The notes beneath the pieces were generated by a model, which made no database searches, was not told the DNA's origin, and saw nothing but the letters and a program-made list of their open reading frames with translations. A stretch of 64,000 bases of DNA from Actinoplanes sp. NBC_00393 (lineage in GTDB: Bacteria; Actinomycetota; Actinomycetes; Mycobacteriales; Micromonosporaceae): assembly GCF_036053395.1 (NCBI RefSeq), contig NZ_CP107942.1, forward strand, positions 10,964,001 to 11,028,000, read 5' to 3'. This document shows positions 1-9,141 of this stretch, piece by piece. Both the position numbers and the translations under genes were made by a program. Position 1 is the first letter of the stretch. Each line of letters opens with the position of its first letter.

Positions 1-295
1 GCGTCCACTCGTCGCGCAGCGCGGCCGCGATCGCGTCGCCCTGCTCGGTGGTGCGGTAGAACTTGCGCGGCCGGGCCTCATCGGTGTTCCACGAACTGGT
101 CAGCAGGCCCTGGGTCTCCAGGCGCCGCAGCAGCGGGTAGAGGGTGTTGGCCTCCACCTCGAACCCGGCCGCGCTCAACGTTTCGAGCAGCGAGTACCCA
201 TACCCCGGTGTGCGCAGGACGGTGAGGCTCGCGACGACGACCGTGCCGCGGCGCAACTCCTGCAGGTGGCTGGAGAGCGTCGCATCCAATGTCAT
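1..295 (-). CDS. PadR-family transcriptional regulator, C-terminus cut by window edge
   Basis: The visible 98 residues carry a PadR-type winged helix: LQELRRGTVVVASLTVL, a GYGYSLLETL segment, then NTLYPLLRRLETQGLL and a wing with KFYRTTEQG. PadR proteins repress exporter or detoxification genes and are usually released by small aromatic ligands. The start at 295 is chosen because GGTGAG lies just upstream; an in-frame ATG at 307 is possible but falls inside a dyad. The gene is divergent from the arylamine N-acetyltransferase gene, so the regulator may control both. The family assignment is firm; the ligand is unknown and the rest of the protein lies outside the window. Confidence 0.85.
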   Translation of the reverse strand, partial: MTLDATLSSHLQELRRGTVVVASLTVLRTPGYGYSLLETLSAAGFEVEANTLYPLLRRLETQGLLTSSWNTDEARPRKFYRTTEQGDAIAAALRDEWT

Positions 296-305
296 GTCAC
301 TCACC

Positions 306-326
306 ATACTGTGTCTCACACACTAT
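306..326. promoter_or_regulatory. Dyad operator candidate between padR-like gene and NAT gene
   Basis: A 21-bp imperfect inverted repeat has arms ATACTGTGT and ACACACTAT around CTC, with 8 of 9 arm positions pairing. It sits immediately upstream of the chosen PadR start. PadR proteins bind such AT-flanked dyads, so autoregulation is likely by inference. Confidence 0.5.
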
Positions 327-399
327 GGCAACCCGGTACAGCGTTGTGTTGATGGAAGGGTGTTGACCTCAAGTGCGGTTCAGGTCGGAAGCTGGGCGC

Positions 400-1173
400 A
401 TGGACGTCAATGCCTACCTGGACCGGATCGACATCAAGCCGCCGACCGTGGCGGACGCGGCCTATCTGCGCGAGCTGCATCGCGCGCATCAGAACGCGGT
501 GCCCTTCGAGAATCTGAGCATCCATCTGGGCGAGCGCATCAAGCTCGGCACGGACGAGCTCTTCGACAAGATCGTACGAAGAAGGCGTGGCGGCTTCTGC
601 TACGAACTGAACGGCCTGTTCGCGATCCTGCTCGAGCAGCTCGGCTACCGGGTCGAGCGGCTCGCCGCCCGGGTGTTCGGCGGGGAACGCTACGGTCCGC
701 CCTTCGACCACCTGCTGCTGCGCGTCACCACGGCGGACGGGGACGGGCCGTGGCTGGTCGACGTCGGGTTCGGCAGTCACAGCACCTATCCGTTGCGGTT
801 CGCCGACCGCGGCGAGCAGGACGACCCGGGTGGCCGGTTCCGGCTGGCCGAGGCGCCGGACGGGGACCTGGAGCTGTACAAGAACGGCGAGCGGGTGTAC
901 CGGATCGAGCAGCGGGCCCGGGAGCTCGGTGAGTTCTGGCCGACCTGCTGGTTTCAGCAGACCTCGCCGGACTCGCACTTCACCCGCAGCGACGTCTGCA
1001 CGCGGCTCGACGGCGACGCCCGGATCACGATCAGCGGCCGCAAGCTGATCCGCACCGACCGGGACGGGCGGGTGGAGACCCCGCTGGGCAGTGACGAAGA
1101 GGTGCTTACGGCGTACCGGAAGGAGTTCGGCGTGGTCCTGGACCGCGTGCCGGCGGTGGCCTCGCAAGAGTGA
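400..1173 (+). CDS. Arylamine N-acetyltransferase
   Basis: A 257-residue cytosolic enzyme expected to move an acetyl group from acetyl-CoA to arylamines or hydrazines. The family signature RRGGFCYELNG (around residue 65) holds the catalytic Cys; the His (FDHLLLRV) and Asp (WLVDVGFGSH) of the triad follow in the usual order and spacing. Length is slightly below the usual 270-280. The start at 400 is preceded by GGAAG; a GTG nine codons earlier is less likely because MDVNAYLDRI is the normal N-terminal sequence. It is divergent from the PadR gene, which may regulate it. Some actinomycete homologues act in biosynthetic clusters, but none is visible here. Confidence 0.93.
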   Translation: MDVNAYLDRIDIKPPTVADAAYLRELHRAHQNAVPFENLSIHLGERIKLGTDELFDKIVRRRRGGFCYELNGLFAILLEQLGYRVERLAARVFGGERYGPPFDHLLLRVTTADGDGPWLVDVGFGSHSTYPLRFADRGEQDDPGGRFRLAEAPDGDLELYKNGERVYRIEQRARELGEFWPTCWFQQTSPDSHFTRSDVCTRLDGDARITISGRKLIRTDRDGRVETPLGSDEEVLTAYRKEFGVVLDRVPAVASQE

Positions 1174-1228
1174 CCGGCGGAATCCTCAGGACCTTCGGCC
1201 CCGGGCCGATGCTGCAGCGCGAAGCACC

Positions 1229-2668
1229 ATGGGCACGCGGCTGGAGGATGCGTTGAGTCGTCTACGGACCCTCGCCGGACACAGCCTGGACGCCATCGCG
1301 GTGATCGCCGTGTACCTGGCCATGTATGTGTCCGGGTACGGCGGCGACTCACCGTGGTGGTGTCTGGGGGTCGGCCTCTTCGGCGCCCTGCAGCAGCAGC
1401 CGCGGGTCCAGCGCTGGCTCGCCCGCGGCGACCTCAAGCGCTGGGTCGCTCCCCGGATGGCCCTGCTGATGGCCACCGCCACCGCGTTCATCTACGCCAC
1501 CGGCTGGGGCGCGGTGATGCTGTGCGGGCTGAGCCTGGTCGTCGCGATGCACATGCGTTTCTCCGGCGCCCACCTGTGGAAGCAGGGGCTGTTCTGGACC
1601 GTGCTCTGCGCGCTCGCCGGGCAGGCCGGCATCGCGCTGGGCTGGGCCGACTCGTACATCCCGGAGCCGTCGGTGCACGTCATCGCCGTCGGCGTGGTGG
1701 TCCTGTCCGCCCTGCTGATCCGCACCATCGGCGTCACCGGGGAGGAACGTCAGCACGCCGAGGTGACCACCCGCTCCACCGAGCGCCGGTACCGGGCCCT
1801 GATCCACGACTCCGCCGACGTCTTCGCGGTCTACCACCGGGACGGCCGGCTCGGATACGTGAGCCCGGCGATCCGGCAGCTCACCGGCCTGGACCCGGAC
1901 CTGGGCGGGTTCGAGGCGCTGAAGGGCTGCGTGCACCCCGACGACATCCCGATCGGGCGGGGCCTGCTGGAGCGGGCCGCCGGGCCGGGCCAGCAGCTGG
2001 AGACCGCGGAGATCCGGATCCGGTCCACCGACGGGACCTACCGGTGGACCGAGTGCACCATCCGGGACCTCACCGGCGACCCGGACGTGCTCGGCTACGT
2101 CATCAACATCCGCGACATCCACGACCGCAAGACCATCCAGGAGCGGCTGGCGTACGCCGCCACCCACGACGCGCTGACCGGGCTGGTCAACCGGGCCGCC
2201 TTCGGCCGGGAGCTGGACGCGGCGTGCGCGGCCGGCGAGACCGCGGTGCTCTTCGTCGACCTGGACGGCTTCAAGCAGGTCAACGACTCGTACGGCCACG
2301 ACGCCGGTGACGCCCTGCTGGTCGCCGCCGCGAACGTGCTGACCCGCTGGTCGCCGCGCGGCGCCACGGTGGGCCGGTTCGGCGGCGACGAGTTCGGCGT
2401 GATCATCCCGCTGCCGTCCGGCGGCGCCGAGCAGGCGGCCGAGCGGATCCTGGCCGGACTCAGCGAGCCGGTCGTCTTCGCCGGGCGGGAACTGGTGATC
2501 CGGGCCAGCATCGGCGTCGCGGTCAGCGCGCCGGGCGTCCCGGCCGGTGCGGGCGAGCTGCTGCGCCGCGCCGACCTGGCGATGTACGAGGCCAAGCGGG
2601 CGGGCGCGCACGGCTTCGAGGTGGCGCCGCCGATGCGGACCCTGGCCCACACCGGCCGGCACGCCTAG
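1229..2668 (+). CDS. Membrane PAS-GGDEF diguanylate cyclase
   Basis: A 479-residue protein predicted to make cyclic di-GMP. Residues about 20-170 form several membrane segments, about 185-305 a PAS domain with its C-terminal PAC segment (from YRALIHDSADVFAVY to YVINIRDIHDRK), and about 313-470 a GGDEF domain with THDALTGLVNRAAF, VDLDGFKQVNDSYGHDAGD and an intact GGDEF. The inhibitory RxxD site five residues before GGDEF is absent (PRGA). There is no EAL domain. The ATG at 1229 is chosen because the upstream in-frame stretch overlaps the NAT gene and is Arg-rich and non-domain-like. Its stop overlaps the stop of the convergent membrane protein gene by 4 bp. Confidence 0.9.
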   Translation: MGTRLEDALSRLRTLAGHSLDAIAVIAVYLAMYVSGYGGDSPWWCLGVGLFGALQQQPRVQRWLARGDLKRWVAPRMALLMATATAFIYATGWGAVMLCGLSLVVAMHMRFSGAHLWKQGLFWTVLCALAGQAGIALGWADSYIPEPSVHVIAVGVVVLSALLIRTIGVTGEERQHAEVTTRSTERRYRALIHDSADVFAVYHRDGRLGYVSPAIRQLTGLDPDLGGFEALKGCVHPDDIPIGRGLLERAAGPGQQLETAEIRIRSTDGTYRWTECTIRDLTGDPDVLGYVINIRDIHDRKTIQERLAYAATHDALTGLVNRAAFGRELDAACAAGETAVLFVDLDGFKQVNDSYGHDAGDALLVAAANVLTRWSPRGATVGRFGGDEFGVIIPLPSGGAEQAAERILAGLSEPVVFAGRELVIRASIGVAVSAPGVPAGAGELLRRADLAMYEAKRAGAHGFEVAPPMRTLAHTGRHA

Positions 2669-3339
2669 CGGGTCAGGTTCGGCAGCGGGGTGCGGCCCAC
2701 CTCGTGGCCGTCCGCGTCGTAGCCGACCAGCTCCGGGGTCGGGGCGGACGGGTCGGCGGTGTACCAGCAGAAGAAGAAACCGGCTGCGGACAGCGCCGGG
2801 CGGGTCGAGCCGTCGGGGAACCGGAGTTCGGCCCGCGCCGCTGTTCCGGCGGTGCCCCACATGGTGTGCACGCCGTCCTGGCCGGCCGAGCCGCCCACGC
2901 TGCCGAACGGCTCGGCCGGGCCGCCGGCGGGGGTGCACTGCCCGCCCGCGGAGTGGAAGTCCGCCGGGGCCGGCCGGTTGAGCGGGCCCGGCGTCTCGTA
3001 CAGGGCGGAGACGCAGGTGGTCCCGTCCGTGCCGGTGGCCGACCAGACGGTCAGCACGGTGCCGTCCGGGCCGGTCTGCTGGGCGAGCCGGCGGCCCGAC
3101 TCGGCGGTCACGCCGCCGCCGGTCTCCGACCGCCAGAACGACAGCGAGTCGGTGAACGAGCCGGGCAGCAGGCCGGCCGCGCCGGCGGAGACGACCAGGC
3201 CGACGGCCGCGCCCGCCAGAACCAGACGCCGCCGGTCCGGCTTCTGCGGGGTCGCTGCGGCGGCGGCGAGCAGGCGGTCGAGGCCGCCCGGATCCACGGT
3301 GGCGGACGGCTTCATTCTGCGCAGGGTGTCCTCGGTCAT
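2665..3339 (-). CDS. Single-span membrane protein paired with ECF sigma factor
   Basis: A 224-residue protein with a cytoplasmic N-terminus ([19 protein letters not shown]), one membrane segment (LVLAGAAVGLVVSAGAAGLL, near residues 40-60) and an extracytoplasmic domain with several Cys. The ATG at 3339 overlaps the stop of the upstream sigma gene as ATGA and has GGAG before it. By position it is probably an anti-sigma factor or sigma-controlled sensor. No zinc-binding HxxxCxxC motif is present, so the anti-sigma role is inference. It resembles in architecture the membrane protein at 14691-15467. Confidence 0.75.
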   Translation of the reverse strand: MTEDTLRRMKPSATVDPGGLDRLLAAAAATPQKPDRRRLVLAGAAVGLVVSAGAAGLLPGSFTDSLSFWRSETGGGVTAESGRRLAQQTGPDGTVLTVWSATGTDGTTCVSALYETPGPLNRPAPADFHSAGGQCTPAGGPAEPFGSVGGSAGQDGVHTMWGTAGTAARAELRFPDGSTRPALSAAGFFFCWYTADPSAPTPELVGYDADGHEVGRTPLPNLTR

Positions 3340-3878
3340 GCTCCACTCCCGGGAGAGGTAAGGGGTTGCGTCGTGACGGTGCGAGGCTCGGTTCGCAGCC
3401 GGCGCCGGGCCCGGAACAGCCGCACGTGGAACGCCGGCAGCGAACAGCCGGCGACCTTTGCCGCCTGCGCGGGTTCCAGGCCGTCCCAGGCGACCAGCAG
3501 CAGCGCCTCGCGTTCGCGGGGCGTCATCGCGGCCAGCTCGTCGAGCACCGCCGCGCGTTCGGTGGCGAGCACGTCGGCGGCGTCCGCCGGGCCGGCGATC
3601 CGGTGCAGCCGTTCCATCTCGGCGGCCAGCCGGACCTGCCGCCGGCCGGACCGGCGCTGGTTCGCGATGGTGTTCCGGGCGACCACCAGCAGCCAGGGCA
3701 GGGGGTCGTCCGGGACGCTCGCCAGCCGGCGCCACGCGGTCAGGAACGTCTCGGAGACGACGTCCTGCGCGGTGTCCGGATCGACGTGGCGCAACGCGTA
3801 GGCGAGCACGCGCGGGGCGTGCCCGGTCCACAGCGCGACGAGTCGCTGCTGGTCCTGGGGCGTCTGCTTCGATCTCAC
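3336..3878 (-). CDS. ECF-type RNA polymerase sigma factor
   Basis: A 180-residue group 4 sigma factor. Region 2 is seen in [22 protein letters not shown] (about residues 32-53) with [15 protein letters not shown] after it; region 4 is [20 protein letters not shown] followed by a recognition helix [13 protein letters not shown]. The downstream membrane protein gene is translationally coupled through a 4-bp overlap, so the two probably form a sensor/sigma pair. The signal and regulon are not shown. A second pair of the same design lies at 14691-16033. Confidence 0.93.
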   Translation of the reverse strand: MRSKQTPQDQQRLVALWTGHAPRVLAYALRHVDPDTAQDVVSETFLTAWRRLASVPDDPLPWLLVVARNTIANQRRSGRRQVRLAAEMERLHRIAGPADAADVLATERAAVLDELAAMTPREREALLLVAWDGLEPAQAAKVAGCSLPAFHVRLFRARRRLRTEPRTVTTQPLTSPGSGA

Positions 3879-3982
3879 GTCACGTAATGTCCGGGAGCAC
3901 GTCCCGATTTACGCACGACTGGGAAATCCGGGGAACTCCGGGCCGCGCTCAGTCCTGTCCCCGGGGTGCCGAACAGGGTGAT

Positions 3983-5950
3983 GTGCCCCGCTCCCGGATC
4001 ACGATCAAGGTTCGTGTCATCGCCTCGATGGTGGCGATGCTGGTGGTCGCCATGGCCGCCGTCGTCGCTTTCATCACCAGCCGCAACGCGGACGACGCGC
4101 GGGACACCGGTTTCGCGTACGCCGAGGAGATGGCCCTGCACCACGCCACCGAGATCGAGGAGGTGCTGGCGACCGGGCTGGGCACCGCGCGCGACTTGGC
4201 CCAGGTGCTCGCCGCCGATCAGGCCGAGGGCGCCGGCCGGGACGAGGCCTCCGCCGAGCTGCGGGCGGTCCTCACCGCGCACCCGAACTACGTGGGCACC
4301 TGGACGGGCTGGGAGCCGGACGCGTACGACGGGCGGGACCGGCGGTTCCGCAACGCGAACGGCTGGCACGACGCGACCGGCCGGTTCGTGCCGTACTGGT
4401 TCCGGGACGGCGACGGCATCAGCACCGAGCCGCTCACCGGGTACACCGAGAGCGGCGCCGGCGACTACTACCTGGTCCCGATGGCGACCGGCAAGGAGAA
4501 GGTGGTCGAGCCGTACACCTACGCGGTGGGCGGGGTGGACACGTTGATCACGTCGATCTCGGTGCCGATCGAGATGGACGGCAGGGCGGTCGGGGTCGCC
4601 GGCATCGACATGTCGCTGGGAATGCTGCAGGAGCTGGTCGGCCAGGTGAAACCGTTCGGCAGCGGGACGGCGATGCTGGTCAGCACCGGCGGGCTGCTGG
4701 TCGCCGGCGGTGACGTCGCCCAGGCCGGCAAGGCCGCCCCCGAGCAGGCCACCGCGATGTCGGCCCGGGCGTCCGAGTCGGACGCGGCCGCCCGCAGCGT
4801 GAGCGACAGCGACGGCGAGGAGACCCTGTGGATCGCCGCGCCGCTGCACCTGGGCGAGAGCGACACCTGGACGCTGGTGGTGTCCGTGCCGACCGGCTCG
4901 GTGCTCGCCGGCGCGAACGAGACCCGCTGGATCAGCATCGTGATCACCCTGGTGGCGGTGCTGATCGCCGCGACGGCCGCATTCTTCCTGGCCCGGACGA
5001 TCGTGCGGCCGATCGAGAAGCTGCGGGACCGGATGGCCGAGATCGCCGACGGCGACGGTGACCTGACCCAGCGGGTCACCGCGGCCCGTGACGACGAGGC
5101 CGGCCAGCTGGCCGGCGCGTTCAACCGGTTCGTCGACAAGGTGGCCGTCACGATCCGGGGCATCGCCGGTTCCACCGGAACCCTGACCACCGCGGCGCAG
5201 GACCTCACCGAGGTGAGCCGCCGCCTGCAGTCCGGCGCCACCGAGGCCTCCGACCAGGCCGGCTCGGCGAGCGCCGCGAGCGAGGAGGTCAACGCCGGCG
5301 TGCAGGCGATCGCGGCGGGCGCCGAGCAGATGAGCGCCTCGATCGCCGAGATCTCGTCGAACGCCACCCAGGCGGCCCAGGTCGCCGCGCAGGCGGTGCA
5401 CATCGCCGAGCGCACCAACGAGCAGGTCGCCGAGCTCGGCGCGGCCAGCAACGAGATCGGCGAGGTGGTCCGGTTGATCACCACGATCGCCGAGCAGACC
5501 AACCTGCTGGCGCTGAACGCGACGATCGAGGCGGCCCGGGCCGGTGAGCTCGGCAAGGGCTTCGCGGTGGTGGCCGGCGAGGTGAAGGAGCTGGCCCAGC
5601 AGACCGCGCAGGCGACCGAGCAGATCACCGCGCGGATCTCGGCGATCCAGGCCTCCAGCGACTCGGCGGCGACCGCGATCGGGGAGATCGCGCACGTCGT
5701 CAACCAGATCGGCGACTACACCACCACGATCGCTTCGGCGGTCGAGGAGCAGACCGCCACCACGGCCGAGATGAGCCGGACGGTCACCGAGGCGGCCGGC
5801 AACAGCGGCGACGTGGCCCGCACGATCACCGGCGTCGCCCAGGTCGCAGCCTCCACCGCGGACGGCGCCCGGAGCACCCAGCAGGCCGCGGCGAACCTCT
5901 CCCAGCTGGCCGCCGAACTGAGCGGGCTGGTCGGCGCGTTCCGTTACTGA
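3983..5950 (+). CDS. Methyl-accepting chemotaxis protein with extracellular Cache-like sensor
   Basis: A 655-residue chemoreceptor. An N-terminal membrane helix (about residues 8-30) precedes a ligand domain of some 270 residues with Cache-type features ([15 protein letters not shown], then a [13 protein letters not shown] segment). A second helix near residue 315-340 leads into HAMP ([18 protein letters not shown]) and a long signalling coiled coil with the conserved hairpin tip ([34 protein letters not shown]). There is no NWETF-like C-terminal pentapeptide. The start GTG at 3983 follows AGGGTG. No che genes are nearby, so it is an orphan receptor; the ligand is unknown. The gene ends directly against the convergent tauE-like gene. 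Confidence 0.92.
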   Translation: MPRSRITIKVRVIASMVAMLVVAMAAVVAFITSRNADDARDTGFAYAEEMALHHATEIEEVLATGLGTARDLAQVLAADQAEGAGRDEASAELRAVLTAHPNYVGTWTGWEPDAYDGRDRRFRNANGWHDATGRFVPYWFRDGDGISTEPLTGYTESGAGDYYLVPMATGKEKVVEPYTYAVGGVDTLITSISVPIEMDGRAVGVAGIDMSLGMLQELVGQVKPFGSGTAMLVSTGGLLVAGGDVAQAGKAAPEQATAMSARASESDAAARSVSDSDGEETLWIAAPLHLGESDTWTLVVSVPTGSVLAGANETRWISIVITLVAVLIAATAAFFLARTIVRPIEKLRDRMAEIADGDGDLTQRVTAARDDEAGQLAGAFNRFVDKVAVTIRGIAGSTGTLTTAAQDLTEVSRRLQSGATEASDQAGSASAASEEVNAGVQAIAAGAEQMSASIAEISSNATQAAQVAAQAVHIAERTNEQVAELGAASNEIGEVVRLITTIAEQTNLLALNATIEAARAGELGKGFAVVAGEVKELAQQTAQATEQITARISAIQASSDSAATAIGEIAHVVNQIGDYTTTIASAVEEQTATTAEMSRTVTEAAGNSGDVARTITGVAQVAASTADGARSTQQAAANLSQLAAELSGLVGAFRY

Positions 5951-6709
5951 TCAGGCCAGCATCCGGACGACCGCGGTCAGACCGACCACCACGATCACCG
6001 CGCGCAGGGCCGGATCGGGCAGCCGGCGACCGTACCGGCCGGCGACCAGGCTGCCGGTGATCGAACCGGCGGCGATCAGCGCGGCCGGCGCCCAGGAGAC
6101 CGTGCCGGCCACGATGAAGATCACTGCGGCGACCGCGTTGACCAGGCCCGCGAAGACGTTCTTCACGCCGTTGAGCTGCTGCAGGGTGGCCGGCACCAGC
6201 AGGCCGAGGATGCCGAGCAGCAACACTCCCTGCGCCGCCCCGAAGTAGCCGCCGTAGATGCTGGTGGCGAAGATCCCGAGGGTCAGCAGCAGCTGGGAGC
6301 GGGTGGAATCGGCCGGGAGGGCTTGGCGTTCGCGCAGTTTCCGGGACAGCCACGGCTGCAGCACGACCAGGATCAGGGCCAGCACGATGAGCACCGGGAC
6401 GATCGCGCTGAACGCCTCGGCCGGCAGCACCAGCAGTAGCACCGCGCCGGTGATCCCGCCGAGCAGGGCGGTGGTGCCGAGCCGCAGCAGCAGGTGTTTC
6501 TGGGTGGCCAGCTCGGCCCGGTACGCCCACGCGCCGGCGACCGACCCCGGCACCAGCCCGACGGTGTTGGACGCGTTCGCCACCACCGGCGGGTAGCCGA
6601 GGGCCAGCAGCACCGGGAAGGTGATCAGCGTGCCGGAGCCGACCAGCGTGTTGATCGCCCCGGCCGCGACACCCGCGGCGAGGATCTGGACAGCTTCGAG
6701 GAGGGTCAC
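5951..6709 (-). CDS. TauE/SafE-family membrane exporter
   Basis: A 252-residue protein made almost entirely of membrane helices (about 7-8). The N-terminal repeat GVAAGAINTLVGSGTLITFPVLLALGYPP with ANASNTVGLVPGS is the TauE/SafE signature; a second half-repeat carries FATSIYGGYFGAAQGVLLL. Members export sulfite, sulfoacetate or other organic anions, but the substrate here cannot be read from sequence. It lies 7 bp downstream of the GH15 gene on the same strand, so the two may be co-transcribed, without an obvious functional link. Confidence 0.88.
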   Translation of the reverse strand: MTLLEAVQILAAGVAAGAINTLVGSGTLITFPVLLALGYPPVVANASNTVGLVPGSVAGAWAYRAELATQKHLLLRLGTTALLGGITGAVLLLVLPAEAFSAIVPVLIVLALILVVLQPWLSRKLRERQALPADSTRSQLLLTLGIFATSIYGGYFGAAQGVLLLGILGLLVPATLQQLNGVKNVFAGLVNAVAAVIFIVAGTVSWAPAALIAAGSITGSLVAGRYGRRLPDPALRAVIVVVGLTAVVRMLA

Positions 6710-6716
6710 GAGTGGA

Positions 6717-8516
6717 TCATCGTAGACCCTCCCGCACCCGGGCCTCGGTCGGTGCGAGAGCGCTGGTCAGCGTACGGGCAGTGTCGATCAACGGCACGTG
6801 GCTGAACGCCTGCGGGAAGTTGCCGACCAGCCGGCCCGCCTCGGTGTCGTACTCCTCGGAGAGCAGGCCGACGTCGTTGCGCAACGCCAGCAGCCGGGCG
6901 AACGTCTCCCGCGCCTCGTCGTGCCGGCCCATCAGCGCGTAGTTGTCGGCCAGCCAGAACGTGCAGGCCAGGAACGCGCCCTCACCCGGCGGCAGCCCGT
7001 CCACGTCGGTGCCCGGATGCTGCGTGTAGCGCTGCACGAACCCGTCCACCAGCAGGTGTTCCTCGATCGCGGCGACGGTGCCGGCCACCCGCTCGTCGCC
7101 GGCCGGCAGGAAACCGACCAGCGGCACCATGAGCAGCGCGGCGTCCAGCTCCGCCGAACCGTAGAACTGGGTGAACGTCCGGCGGACCGGGTCGTACCCC
7201 TTCTCCAGGATGTCGGCGCGGATGTCGTCGCGCAGCCGGGTCCACCGCTCGACCGGACCGTCCAGGTCGAACTCCTCGACCGCCTTCACCGCCCGGTCGG
7301 CCGCCACCCAGGCCATCAGCTTGGAGTGCACGAACTGCTTCGGCCCGCCGCGGACCTCCCAGATGCCCTCGTCCGGGTCGCGCCAGTGCTCCTCGACGAA
7401 CTCCATCAGCTTGACCTGCAGCCCCCACGCCGGGTCGTCCGCCTTCAGCCCGGCCCGCCGGCCCTGGTGCAGGGCGTCCATCACCTCGCCGTAGACGTCC
7501 AGCTGGAACTGCTCGGCGGCGGCGTTGCCGATCCGCACCGGGTTGCCGTCGTAGCCGGTCAGCCAGTCGGCGATGTACTCGTCGAGGCGGCGTTCGCCGG
7601 CCACCCCGTACATGATCTGCAGCTCGGCGGGATTGCCGGCGATGGCCCGCAGCAGCCACTTGCGCCACGCGGTCGCCTCGCTCTGGAACCCCGAGTAGAG
7701 CAGCGACTGCAGCGTGATGGTGGCGTCGCGCAGCCAGCAGAACCGGTAGTCCCAGTTGCGGACGCCGCCGAGTTTCTCCGGCAGGCTGGTGGTCGCGGCG
7801 GCCACGATGCCGCCGGTCGGGGCATAGGTCAGGGCCTTCAAGGTCAATAGCGAGCGTACGACCGCATCGCGCCATTCGCCCTCATAGGTGCACGCCGACA
7901 CCCAGCCCCGCCAGTAGCCCTCGGTGACGCCGAGCTGGTGCACCGGGTCGAGGGCATCCGGCGGGGGGAGATGCGACGGTCGCCAGGTCAGCACGAACGG
8001 CACCTGTTCGCCCGCGCGTACGGTGAAATCGGCGTGCGTGGCCAGATTCTCGCCGCGCGTCTCGACCGGGGTGCGCAGCCAGGCCGCGTCCGGTCCGGCC
8101 ACCGCCACCAGATCGCCCTGCTCGCGGTAGACCCACGGCACCACGTGCCCGTAGTCGAAGCGCAGCCGCAGCACCATGCTCATCTCGACCTGGCCGCGGA
8201 CGCCCTCGACGATGCGCACCACCGACGGCGACTCGGTGCGCGGCGGCATGAAGTCGATCAGCCGGACCAGGCCGTCCGGCGTCTCGAACTCGGTCTCCAG
8301 CACCATGGTCTCGTCCCGGTACCGGCGGCGGGCGGTGAACTCGCCGGCCGGGCTCAGCGTCCAGTGCCCGTTCTCGTCGTCGCCGAGCAGGGCCGCGAAG
8401 ATCGCCCCGGAGTCGAAGCGCGGCACGCACAGCCAGTCGATCGACCCGTTGCGCCCGACCAGCGCGGACGTCTGGGTGTCGGCGATGATCGCGTAGTCCT
8501 CGATGGGCAGCGCCAT
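6717..8516 (-). CDS. Glycoside hydrolase family 15 (glucoamylase/trehalase-like)
   Basis: A 599-residue cytoplasmic protein with no signal peptide. It begins LPIEDYAIIADTQTSALVGRNGSIDWLCVPRFDS, the usual opening of actinobacterial GH15 proteins. The (alpha/alpha)6 domain has NWDYRFCWLRDATITLQSLL and a late YDTEAGRLVGNFPQAFSH segment. Characterised members of this bacterial subgroup include trehalases and glucan-acting enzymes, so the substrate is an alpha-glucoside by family and not determined further. It is followed by the tauE-like gene; the TetR gene at 8545 lies just upstream on the same strand. Confidence 0.9.
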   Translation of the reverse strand: MALPIEDYAIIADTQTSALVGRNGSIDWLCVPRFDSGAIFAALLGDDENGHWTLSPAGEFTARRRYRDETMVLETEFETPDGLVRLIDFMPPRTESPSVVRIVEGVRGQVEMSMVLRLRFDYGHVVPWVYREQGDLVAVAGPDAAWLRTPVETRGENLATHADFTVRAGEQVPFVLTWRPSHLPPPDALDPVHQLGVTEGYWRGWVSACTYEGEWRDAVVRSLLTLKALTYAPTGGIVAAATTSLPEKLGGVRNWDYRFCWLRDATITLQSLLYSGFQSEATAWRKWLLRAIAGNPAELQIMYGVAGERRLDEYIADWLTGYDGNPVRIGNAAAEQFQLDVYGEVMDALHQGRRAGLKADDPAWGLQVKLMEFVEEHWRDPDEGIWEVRGGPKQFVHSKLMAWVAADRAVKAVEEFDLDGPVERWTRLRDDIRADILEKGYDPVRRTFTQFYGSAELDAALLMVPLVGFLPAGDERVAGTVAAIEEHLLVDGFVQRYTQHPGTDVDGLPPGEGAFLACTFWLADNYALMGRHDEARETFARLLALRNDVGLLSEEYDTEAGRLVGNFPQAFSHVPLIDTARTLTSALAPTEARVREGLR

Positions 8517-8544
8517 GACCTCGACATACCCAGGCCCCTCGGGG

Positions 8545-9132
8545 TCATGCCTCCCAGGGGAGCTGCTGCCAGAGGTCCGGCTGCCGGGTGAGCTGGATCA
8601 GCCGTCGCTCGAGTTGCCGGATCTCCGGGCCGTGCAGGGACTCGCCCCACAGCGGGGCGCTGCTCACGCCGTCGGCCGCGGCGGTGACCAGGGTCTGCAC
8701 GTCGGCCGGGAGACCGTCGGCGTGCAGGTCGGCGTTGAGCTGCCGGGTGTCGGCCTCGACCAGCTCGACCACCGCCGGAACGGTCGCCAGCTGGCTGATC
8801 AGGGCCATCGACTTGCGGGCCGCGACCGCGTCCTCGGCGGGGGTGAGCAGCGCCCGCACGTACGCCCGGGTGAGCCGGCCGGGCCCGGTGTCGGCCGGGT
8901 CGAGCCGGCTCTCGACCTGTGCCCGCCAGGTGGCGAGCAGATCCCGGGCGAGTTCCAGGATCAGCTCGTCCTTGCTCGCGAAGTGGTAGATCAGTCCGCC
9001 CTTGGAGACACCGGCGTGCCGGGCGATCTCGTCGAGGGTGGCGTTGACCCCGCGCGTCCGGATGGCCTCGCCCGCCGCGTCGAGCAGGGCCCGCCGGGTG
9101 GCCTCCGGTGAACGGCCGGCTGTTCGTCCCAT
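8545..9132 (-). CDS. TetR-family repressor of the adjacent MFS exporter
   Basis: A 195-residue regulator. The N-terminal helix-turn-helix is clear (RALLDAAGEAIRTRGVNATLDEIARHAGVSKGGLIYHFASKDELI, residues about 12-56). The C-terminal ligand domain is helical and not informative about the ligand. It is the second gene of a same-strand pair with the MFS gene (9-bp gap), and a palindromic operator sits at the MFS promoter, so it probably represses its own operon and responds to a transported compound. Confidence 0.9.
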   Translation of the reverse strand: MGRTAGRSPEATRRALLDAAGEAIRTRGVNATLDEIARHAGVSKGGLIYHFASKDELILELARDLLATWRAQVESRLDPADTGPGRLTRAYVRALLTPAEDAVAARKSMALISQLATVPAVVELVEADTRQLNADLHADGLPADVQTLVTAAADGVSSAPLWGESLHGPEIRQLERRLIQLTRQPDLWQQLPWEA

Positions 9133-9141
9133 CCGCTGAGG

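Noticed and set aside
1349..3346. A 665-codon minus-strand frame across the PAS-GGDEF gene
   Set aside because: Composition-driven shadow; the part beyond 2665 is the wrong frame of the sigma-linked membrane protein.
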